DNA of 21,181 bases from B33-G16 sp046498285. Lineage in GTDB: Bacteria > Desulfobacterota > DSM-4660 > Desulfatiglandales > B25-G16. Position numbers and translations under genes: made by a program. Of this stretch, positions 15,312 through 21,181 are shown in pieces. How positions within the stretch are numbered: position 1 is the first letter of the stretch; every line of letters begins with the position of its first letter. Location of the stretch: the NCBI GenBank assembly GCA_046498285.1, contig JAWOBA010000116.1:1-21181 (forward strand), given 5' to 3'. Below the pieces are notes generated by a model. The model searched no databases and was not told where the DNA came from. It saw only the letters and a program-made list of their open reading frames with translations.

Positions 15312-16337
15312 TCATGCCTCCGGCCACGACTTCTCACCGAGTGCAATACGGCAAAGATCAGTGATAAAAATTTTAGGAAGACCAAGCTGCGAGGTAGGTC
15401 GACGCAGCACTGCGTCACATAATGGACAGATAGTGATAAGGGCATCGGCTCCGGATTCGATAGCGTCCGTAACGTTTTTTTTCTGAATATCAATAGCCAG
15501 TTCTTTGTTGGTTTGGATAATTGGTATGGTGCAGCAAACGGCGTTTAATCGCTCATATTGCCTGGGTGTTCGCACAACGCCAATAAGCTCAAAAATCTCA
15601 TCCAGAAAGGCATCTTGTTCATGCAGCCACCTGGTTGCACAGTTGGCATGGTAGGCAACCTTCTTACCAATTTTATCGATACTGCTCTGGTGGTCCCTTA
15701 GATAGTTGCGCAGATACTCAAACAGGTGCATATACTTGAAGGGAACTTCAATGCCATACTCCTTGGCCTTCAGATGTGCCAGGACGAATCCCTCATTATG
15801 AATGTATACGATATCCTTACCCAAACTCGCCAGCTTATCGATAACATTACGGGCGTATTTTTCAATAAAACTCTCCCCGCCCATATGTACGAGGCCAACA
15901 AGGGAATTGTACTCACTGCCTCTTACCACAGTCATACCCTTAAACAGCACACTTTCGAGTGTGCCCTCAGGGAATTGATGAAATTCAAAAAAATCCAATG
16001 AAAGGACCGGCTTATCAGGGTCACCTTCTATCAGCTGACTAGGTTCACCACGCCCTTCTATTCCCTTGGCCATTTCATCAAGGACAGGTGCACCAGCTAC
16101 TACTATAGGAGAGGTGCCAATTTTTTCTTGCATCTTATAGATAAGGTTCGAAGGATCAGCACCGGTCGGGCAGTAATCATTACATGCATTGCAAGTAATG
16201 CACTTGTAAAGAATGTCAGCATCTTTGCCCTCCATGAGCAATCTGATTTGAGCTATGGCCCTCTCTCTGTCATAATCGACATAACGGCACTTCACCAGGC
16301 AATCGCCGCATAGGTCACATTTTGAAGGATTCCACAT
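15312..16337 (-). CDS. HdrD-like protein with two 4Fe-4S motifs and degenerate CCG domains
   Basis: Iron-sulfur protein of 341 residues. It opens with two regular ferredoxin motifs: C7, C10, C13, C17 (CDLCGDCLVKC) and C46, C49, C52, C56 (CITCNACNDYCPTG). The rest resembles the CCG half of HdrD/GlcF proteins but is worn down. The expected first CCG domain (about 130-215) has no cysteine at all. The second has HANCATRW, then AVCCTIP instead of CCG, then ITICPLCDAVL. One noncubane-type site might still form in the second domain. The gene stands alone, with no adjacent FAD partner, 103 bases from the convergent symporter gene. It differs from the 9708-10985 protein and is not a simple duplicate. 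Probable role is electron transfer to or from a dehydrogenase; partner unknown. A TATAAT-type promoter candidate lies just upstream. Confidence 0.82.
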   Translation of the reverse strand: MWNPSKCDLCGDCLVKCRYVDYDRERAIAQIRLLMEGKDADILYKCITCNACNDYCPTGADPSNLIYKMQEKIGTSPIVVAGAPVLDEMAKGIEGRGEPSQLIEGDPDKPVLSLDFFEFHQFPEGTLESVLFKGMTVVRGSEYNSLVGLVHMGGESFIEKYARNVIDKLASLGKDIVYIHNEGFVLAHLKAKEYGIEVPFKYMHLFEYLRNYLRDHQSSIDKIGKKVAYHANCATRWLHEQDAFLDEIFELIGVVRTPRQYERLNAVCCTIPIIQTNKELAIDIQKKNVTDAIESGADALITICPLCDAVLRRPTSQLGLPKIFITDLCRIALGEKSWPEA

Positions 16338-16371
16338 TCCCTACTCCATTTATATATGGTTCTATTAATCT

Positions 16372-16400
16372 ATTATATCTTCATGGCATCTAGCTGGCGA
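16372..16400 (-). promoter_or_regulatory. Candidate promoter for the HdrD-like gene
   Basis: On the minus strand TCGCCA (16395-16400) is followed after 17 bases by a perfect TATAAT (16372-16377), 35 bases before the ATG at 16337. The -10 box is ideal and the -35 box matches TTGACA at four of six positions. The palindromic element copy 2 begins 44 bases further upstream. Confidence 0.4.
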
Positions 16401-16443
16401 TGCATCTCGTAGAATTTACTGAAGACATCATTTTATATAGTAT

Positions 16444-16602
16444 GAGACCTTTGCATAACCCCTATTGATCTAAAGACGATGGGCTTTTTTTCAGTTCCGA
16501 GGCTCCCGGGCTGGTCTTTTCAGCACCCTTCCACCAGTCACTTCAAAAAAGTCCATCGTCTTTTTGGGGATGGTGAAAATCGCCGGGTTTTTCAAAGGTC
16601 TC
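16444..16602 (-). mobile_element. MITE-like palindromic element, short form (copy 2)
   Basis: 159-bp element inverted relative to copy 1, with the same ends GAGACCTTTG / CAAAGGTCTC. It is flanked by the 5-bp direct repeat AGTAT (16439-16443 and 16603-16607), a likely target-site duplication. Reverse-complemented, it aligns almost perfectly with copy 1 (5311-5644) but lacks three blocks of it: 5383-5414, 5425-5535 and 5560-5591. The first and third blocks pair with each other in copy 1, so whole stem pieces are missing while the outer arms are kept. It lies between the HdrD-like gene and the Yip1-family gene and encodes nothing. Confidence 0.8.
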
Positions 16603-16658
16603 AGTATTTCAGATAGTATGTGATCCAAATTGGAGCACCTAATGGATAGAATACATCA

Positions 16659-17192
16659 TTATGCTGGCTTCCCGCTACCACCAAACAATGAGAATAGCAA
16701 CATGAGAATAAACGCTTGAATGACCCAGCCAATGAAGCAAACACCAACGGCACGTAAGGTGCTCTGATAGTCAAGCGCTTGCCGTACTGCGATAACCATA
16801 GCAACTAACATCCATATTGATGCAACGAAAAAAACAAGTTCTCCCAACCCTGGTATGATACCTAAAATTCGAATCAACCCGGGGGAGCTTGAAAAGCCAA
16901 TAGTTCGCAGCAACTCACCATGATCAGCCTTTGTTTGCGGCTCAGGAAGAAGCCTTGTCCCAATAAAGTAGGTAAAATAGGCCCAGATATACCAACTGAT
17001 AAGGGCTAGGACAGTGCCTATCAAGATCCCGCCAAATCCTGCCTTTGCAATACTTCCTAATCCTGCCGCTATACTTGAAAGAACAACAACCAACATGGCC
17101 TGATGCACTGAACCTTTATCAGCCTCAATCTCCTCATATACGCGAACATCAAGCTTGGCAGAACGAATAATACGATCCGTAAAGTTAGTCAT
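16659..17192 (-). CDS. Yip1-family membrane protein
   Basis: Small integral membrane protein of 177 residues with about five hydrophobic segments after a charged N-terminal stretch (MTNFTDRIIRSAKLDVRVYEEIE). The Yip1-domain pattern is visible: the ISWYIWAYFTYFIGTRLL segment in the first half, then GELLRTIGFSSSPGLIRILGIIPGLG and VFFVASIWMLVAMVIAVRQALDY. Bacterial Yip1-domain proteins have no well-defined function. The ATG at 17192 has a G-rich ribosome site (GGGGGG) eight bases upstream. It reads toward palindromic element copy 2, whose end is 56 bases past the stop. It is separated by about 120 bases from a probable gene remnant upstream. Family assignment is good, role unknown. Confidence 0.8.
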   Translation of the reverse strand: MTNFTDRIIRSAKLDVRVYEEIEADKGSVHQAMLVVVLSSIAAGLGSIAKAGFGGILIGTVLALISWYIWAYFTYFIGTRLLPEPQTKADHGELLRTIGFSSSPGLIRILGIIPGLGELVFFVASIWMLVAMVIAVRQALDYQSTLRAVGVCFIGWVIQAFILMLLFSLFGGSGKPA

Positions 17193-17310
17193 ATAATCCC
17201 CCCCATTTACTTAAAAGCCTGCAACAACACCCCGCCCTTTGAGCTGTTTAAGAACTGATTTGCATCCCTGCAGGTGAAAATGGGGCACCATGGTTTTTGA
17301 CTAAAAACCG

Positions 17311-17628
17311 TTACCTCTTTTTCACATTGTTAGCCAGCTCTTTGATGATAGATATAATATTGCCGCCCCTTTCACGAGCAATACGGTGTGCATCATCAAC
17401 AATTTTACTGCCTTGGCTTTGAAGAGCTGAAATAGCAGGCACAGCAAGGTTCATTCTCTGGTACTTCCAGACCAAAAAACGGATTGCCAAACGCTCTTCC
17501 TGACTTCTTATAAACCCAATCGCTATATTCTCCTTATTTATGCGCAGAATGCCAACATTGCTTAATACTGTTAGTATCCATGCTTGGTAGTTAAGCAGTG
17601 CTATCTTTAAAAAACTCCCACGTTTATA
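17311..17628 (-). pseudogene. Start-less open frame of about 105 codons, probable gene remnant
   Basis: The minus strand of this otherwise unassigned 544-bp gap is open from after a TAA at 17629-17631 to a TAA at 17311-17313. The translation looks like real protein: ALLNYQAWILTVLSNVGILR, then NIAIGFIRSQEERLAIRFLV, WKYQRMNLAVPAISALQSQG, and RERGGNIISIIKELANNVKK. Composition is natural, with amphipathic helices and a basic C-terminus. There is no ATG or GTG near the beginning. The first ATG in frame would leave only the last 50 or so residues, although GGGAG occurs at the 5' end. It may be the 3' end of a gene that lost its start, or a gene using a rare start. I do not recognise the family. The rest of 17193-17736 holds nothing else that I can support. 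Confidence 0.45.
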
Positions 17629-17736
17629 TTACTATCAAATTCTAAGTGATTAGGTCAAATCCGATAATAAAATTTTGATACACTTCAAAACAGCTATTTA
17701 CTATTTGGCCGGTCCTCTCAAGATAGCTAGATCGTT

Positions 17737-19038
17737 TTAGCCTGCCCTTATTTTCTCCTGCTCATCCTCTGTAATAGCATTTTTCATTCCTTTCTCATGA
17801 TTCACGGTAGTCAATATCCCTGCACCTGCCAAAAAGAAGACAATGATTGAGATGATGCTGATCCTGCCTGTGCCAGTGAGTTGACCTACGACTGCAAAGA
17901 GTGCTGGTCCAATGATGCCGGAAAATTTACTGCTTACATTGTAAAATCCAAAAAACTCCGCAGATTTCGATGCTGGCAGCATGGATGCATACATAGAACG
18001 GCTGAGAGCCTGTGTTCCGCCTTGAACCATTGAAACGAGAAAAGCGAGAAGCCAGAAATGGGCAGGTTTTTGCATAAAATAGCCCAGAATGGTAACAATC
18101 GTGTAAACACCCAGGGCCAAAAGGATTGATTTTTTTGGTCCCAACCTTTTTGGTAACCTTCCAAAAAGTACGGTAAAGGGAATACCGATAAATTGTACCA
18201 TTAGAATAGCGCCAATGAGATGCGTTCTTCCAATCCCAATCTCTGCACCAAAGATCACAGCCATAATGATGATGGTTCCTACTCCATCATTATAGAGCCA
18301 GAAGGCTATGAGAAACTTTGCTAACTCTTTAAATCTTCTAATATCACGAAATGTTCTTTTTAGTCTCTGGTATCCGGCCGTGAGTGGATTCAGACTCTCA
18401 TTCCTGGCAACAACCACACTTGGTTCAGCGACATTTTTAAAAATTGGGATAGAAAAAAGTGCCCACCAGAGCGCAACTGAAAGAAATGATATTCGCGATG
18501 CCCACTCCGCGCCCGGAATACCAAAAGTGTCTGGTTTCAGTATCATAAAAAGATTAAGGGCCAATAAAAGCCCGCCGCCTAAATATCCATAAGCGTAGCC
18601 TTCCGCAGAAACCCTATCAATTTCCTCTTTCTTGGCGACATGAGGCAGAAGGCTATCGTAAAAAATATTGCCACACCCAAAGCCTACCCTTCCAAAGATA
18701 TAGAGAATCGAGGCATACAACCACATGCCATTACCGGCACCAATCAAAAGCCCGGTCGCTACAATGCCGAAAAACGCAAAGCCCGCAAGAAATTTCTTCT
18801 TAGCACCGGAGTGGTCACTAATGGCACCCAATAGAGGTGCTGCAATCGCAATAAGGAGCATAGCTATGGTATTGGAATATCCCCAATAACTGGTAGCTGT
18901 AGTTCTATTTAGGGTAGCGCCGGCAACGGAGCTGTAAAATTCAGGGAGCACTGCTGCCATAATAGTGGTAGCAAATGCAGAATTCGCCCAGTCATACATC
19001 TTCCAACTTCTTAGGACTTTTTTATGATCCGTGGTCAT
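17737..19038 (-). CDS. UMF1/Atg22-like MFS transporter
   Basis: Inner-membrane carrier of 433 residues with about 12 hydrophobic segments, from the unknown major facilitator family 1, related to the fungal vacuolar protein Atg22. The N-terminal signature KMYDWANSAFATTIMAAVLP (about 13-32) is the family hallmark. The cytoplasmic loop after helix 2, ISDHSGAKKKFLAG, and the Q-G-G-T-Q-A-L-S-R-S segment near 340-350 are also typical. Members are thought to move amino acids or other small solutes, but bacterial substrates are not established. An AAGGGA ribosome site lies nine bases before the ATG. It is transcribed away from the 395-residue unknown gene, across a 169-base divergent region. Confidence 0.88.
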   Translation of the reverse strand: MTTDHKKVLRSWKMYDWANSAFATTIMAAVLPEFYSSVAGATLNRTTATSYWGYSNTIAMLLIAIAAPLLGAISDHSGAKKKFLAGFAFFGIVATGLLIGAGNGMWLYASILYIFGRVGFGCGNIFYDSLLPHVAKKEEIDRVSAEGYAYGYLGGGLLLALNLFMILKPDTFGIPGAEWASRISFLSVALWWALFSIPIFKNVAEPSVVVARNESLNPLTAGYQRLKRTFRDIRRFKELAKFLIAFWLYNDGVGTIIIMAVIFGAEIGIGRTHLIGAILMVQFIGIPFTVLFGRLPKRLGPKKSILLALGVYTIVTILGYFMQKPAHFWLLAFLVSMVQGGTQALSRSMYASMLPASKSAEFFGFYNVSSKFSGIIGPALFAVVGQLTGTGRISIISIIVFFLAGAGILTTVNHEKGMKNAITEDEQEKIRAG

Positions 19039-19153
19039 GCTAATTCGTCCCTTACCATCTACATACCATCCTATGAGCTGTTATTCCTTTATTATCCTAA
19101 AAATAGACCACTGACAACAATCACCTTACAGCATACTATACTATATTTTATTC

Positions 19154-19182
19154 TTTACACAAACCTACCTCTACCATATACT
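19154..19182 (+). promoter_or_regulatory. Near-consensus sigma-70 promoter for the 395-residue unknown gene
   Basis: TTTACA (19154-19159), 17-base spacer, TATACT (19177-19182); each box is one base off consensus. The predicted start of transcription is near 19189, followed by an AAAGGA ribosome site and the ATG at 19208, so the leader is very short. Confidence 0.6.
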
Positions 19183-19207
19183 CCTTGAACGAAAAAGGAC
19201 AAAAATC

Positions 19208-20395
19208 ATGGCCAAAAGACGAAAAGAATACAAAGAAACTTCAGCTTGTGGCGAAAAGGCAGAGGAAATCATTCGCGAGATTGAAACGGCACAAAGCCAG
19301 AAGCTTCCTCCTGAGGAAATTCTTAAAAATACCTCTGAACATCTAAAATATGAGCCCTGTCTCACAATTCACGTAATTGAGGCCCTGGCAAAAATACCGA
19401 GCATTGAAACCGCCCATCTCCTTCTTGAAATGATGGAGAAGGCCGAAGAAAAACAGGTTATCAAAGCTATAAAGCGAACCCTTTACAAGTTAAAGCAAAA
19501 GGGCGTGAAATGGGAGGAAAAATCATCCAAGGATAAACCAATCCTGAAACCTCCACAACCAGCTGAACCTCTGGGGTACCTGGGGTCAATTGATCCAACA
19601 GGAAGTAGAATAATCATCATAGGCAAACCCCATCCTTTACGGGGTCTCCTGGTCATCTTCAGCATCGTAAATGACCTGGAAGGAATACAAGAATTTAGCC
19701 TCAAAGAGTTCAGTAAAAAAGGATTCAACGAGTTTATGAAAAATTCCCTTACCTCAGCAGAATTCCCCATTGTCGCAGCCCCAGGGGCATACTGTATACA
19801 TCTTCTTAGAGAGGCTGCATCTCTAACCCAGAAGCTTTCCAAACCCCTCCCACAAGGATATCACGATGCCGAAAGGGAATGTAGAAATATCACCTGGGAC
19901 TACCCTGCCCCGCTCATATATCAGCACATACAAGAAGATGAGGTAAAAGATTCGCCACATCTTTTAAAGGATTCAATCAACCTGCACAAAATCATACCCT
20001 TTTCCAGTTGGCACATACCAGCCTCAAAGGTGGAGCAATACGCCACCCGTATCACGGAGACACAACAGAGCAAGATCGTGCTCAGGCCTGATCAAAAGGA
20101 CGCCCGGCTGAATGCCATATACAGGAATGCTCTGGAAGAGCTATTTCCAGAAAAGAACCGTCTCCTGTGGAAACGACGACTTGAGGAAGCGACCTATATT
20201 CTGCTCAAAACAGGAAAAGAAAATGAGGCCAGGGCATCCCTGAGTGCTGCAATCGATCTCAACAATCCCTTTAGTGCCATTGAGCCCAATCCATTTATCT
20301 GGAACCTGCTGTTGAAATCCATCTACATCCTGATCCAGGAAGATCATGAGAAACAGGAAGAAGAGAAAAAGACCTCCCTGATCGTTCCACCATAA
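19208..20395 (+). CDS. Uncharacterised protein with N-terminal helical-repeat region
   Basis: I do not recognise a named family for this 395-residue, soluble-looking protein. It has no signal peptide or membrane segment. The N-terminal 1-105 is charged and helical, and reads like HEAT-type helical pairs (LTIHVIEALAKIPSIETAHLLLEMM followed by QVIKAIKRTLYKLKQKGVKW). A lysine/proline-rich linker follows (about 105-120). The middle part (about 122-230) begins GYLGSIDPTGSRIIIIGKP and continues with GLLVIFSIVNDLEGIQEF, suggesting a beta-rich domain. The C-terminal third is helical and TPR-like (EEATYILLKTGKENEARASL, then SAAIDLNNP), ending in a charged tail (HEKQEEEKK). Start is supported by AAAGGA upstream and by a strong promoter at 19154-19182. 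The SRPBCC-type gene follows after 25 bases, so the two may be cotranscribed. Function is unknown. Confidence 0.75.
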   Translation: MAKRRKEYKETSACGEKAEEIIREIETAQSQKLPPEEILKNTSEHLKYEPCLTIHVIEALAKIPSIETAHLLLEMMEKAEEKQVIKAIKRTLYKLKQKGVKWEEKSSKDKPILKPPQPAEPLGYLGSIDPTGSRIIIIGKPHPLRGLLVIFSIVNDLEGIQEFSLKEFSKKGFNEFMKNSLTSAEFPIVAAPGAYCIHLLREAASLTQKLSKPLPQGYHDAERECRNITWDYPAPLIYQHIQEDEVKDSPHLLKDSINLHKIIPFSSWHIPASKVEQYATRITETQQSKIVLRPDQKDARLNAIYRNALEELFPEKNRLLWKRRLEEATYILLKTGKENEARASLSAAIDLNNPFSAIEPNPFIWNLLLKSIYILIQEDHEKQEEEKKTSLIVPP

Positions 20396-20420
20396 GAAAG
20401 GCTTGTTATTAAAGATCATA

Positions 20421-20936
20421 ATGAAAGTGCTCAATATTCACGAACGCAAACTTGAGGCTAGTTATGAGCAAGTTGGGGCACTCATCGACTCTCTATCCTC
20501 AGACCATGACCGGCTTTGGCCAAACCACTCGTGGCCTGGTATGAAATTCGATCGTCCGCTCAGCATAGGGGCAAATGGTGGGCATAATTCGATTGGATAT
20601 TTTGTTGAGGAATACACATCGGGACAATCTATCCAATTCCGTTTCACAAATCCCAAAGGATTCAATGGATTTCATCGATACGAGATTGTGAAAAGTACAC
20701 AACGGTCTGTTTTGCTGAGGCATACAATTGAAATGACACTAAAGGGTTTTGCATTTTTAACATGGCCGATTATTATTCGGCCTCTGCATGATGCATTGCT
20801 TGAGGATTCTCTTGCCACAGCCCAGGCATCGCTTGGTAAAATTCCGCAAATCAAGACCTGGTCACCATGGGTAAAATTACTTAGATGGGTAATGTCTGGT
20901 GGTAAATCACACTCACAGACTACGCCCAACAAATAA
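20421..20936 (+). CDS. SRPBCC (START-like) domain protein
   Basis: Protein of 171 residues with the layout of a START/SRPBCC ligand-binding fold: an initial strand MKVLNIHERKLEASYEQVGAL leading into a helix, a run of strands with NSIGYFVEEYTSGQSIQFRF, GFHRYEIVKSTQRSVLLRHTIEM, and a long C-terminal helix region around RPLHDALLEDSLATAQASLG that would close the cavity. Such domains bind hydrophobic ligands; some polyketide cyclase or dehydrase-type members are enzymes, but most are uncharacterised. I use ATG 20421; an in-frame TTG at 20403 would add six residues and overlaps no better ribosome site. It follows the 395-residue unknown gene by 25 bases on the same strand. No ligand can be inferred. 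Confidence 0.7.
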   Translation: MKVLNIHERKLEASYEQVGALIDSLSSDHDRLWPNHSWPGMKFDRPLSIGANGGHNSIGYFVEEYTSGQSIQFRFTNPKGFNGFHRYEIVKSTQRSVLLRHTIEMTLKGFAFLTWPIIIRPLHDALLEDSLATAQASLGKIPQIKTWSPWVKLLRWVMSGGKSHSQTTPNK

Positions 20937-21181
20937 AGGATTAGTTCAACAATGCCATAAACACAGCCGGGAATTACCTTGCGCTTCATTCCCGCCGATG
21001 ATGGTGGCTACATTCGGAGTGAAAAAAATATATTTACAGAGTAATTTAAATGAGTTATCATAGATTTATGCCAGGATATAAATATACTTCGTATTTTGAA
21101 AATGAAGTTCTTTAAAAAAGCCATATTCAAAAAAGGAATGATGTATCAAGGTTATAGAAAATCCCCTTAAAGTTGAATGCC

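Noticed and set aside
21101..21169. Short frame starting MKFFKKAIFKKG near the right edge
   Set aside because: Ends after about 22 codons, no ribosome site of note and no recognised family; treated as chance.
1..21181. CRISPR arrays, tRNA or rRNA genes, transposase genes, riboswitches
   Set aside because: Read through without finding regularly spaced repeats, cloverleaf-like signals, rRNA segments or transposase motifs; a covariance-model search was not possible here.

Overview
The window looks like a chromosomal segment of an anaerobic, AT-rich deltaproteobacterium (Desulfobacterota). This is inferred from gene content: heterodisulfide-reductase-type CCG iron-sulfur proteins paired with FAD dehydrogenases, a LarA-type racemase, a siroheme/hemX/hemA cluster, a divergent MoaE-like protein and a UMF1-type MFS carrier. 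No rRNA, tRNA, CRISPR array, phage gene or transposase gene was found, so species and replicon type cannot be fixed from the sequence.

Layout. 1-220 (-) is a fragment of a PKD-domain surface protein running off the left edge. 221-679 is mostly non-coding, followed by a radical SAM protein (680-1840). A tight tetrapyrrole operon follows: precorrin-2 dehydrogenase, a CcsA/HemX-like membrane protein and glutamyl-tRNA reductase HemA (1897-4701). After it come a MoaE-like protein (4810-5169) and a 334-bp palindromic MITE-like element (5311-5644) inserted upstream of a TauE/SafE-type permease (5715-6437).

The central block (6599-16337) looks like a 2-hydroxy-acid or related organic-acid module. 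It holds a LarA family nickel racemase (+), a three-gene convergent operon FAD dehydrogenase / CCG iron-sulfur protein / FAD dehydrogenase (12450 down to 8025), a Na+:solute symporter (13851-15209) and a separate HdrD-like iron-sulfur protein (16337 down to 15312). The biotin ligase/repressor gene birA (12826-13797) sits in the middle, diverging from the dehydrogenase operon across a 375-bp region. That region carries an inverted repeat matching the BirA operator layout over a TTGACA box, and a second 22-bp inverted repeat near the dehydrogenase operon. The proposed logic, which is inference, is that the symporter imports an organic acid, LarA equilibrates stereoisomers, and the FAD/FeS proteins oxidise it and pass electrons on.

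The right part holds a second, shorter, inverted copy of the palindromic element (16444-16602), a Yip1-family membrane protein, a start-less open frame of about 105 codons that is probably a gene remnant (17311-17628), a UMF1-like MFS transporter, a 395-residue protein of unknown function with a near-consensus promoter, and an SRPBCC-type protein. I see no gene in 20937-21181.

The most notable non-gene signal is the pair of related palindromic elements. Each is flanked by its own 5-bp direct repeat (AGGAT and AGTAT), so both were mobilised, probably in trans.
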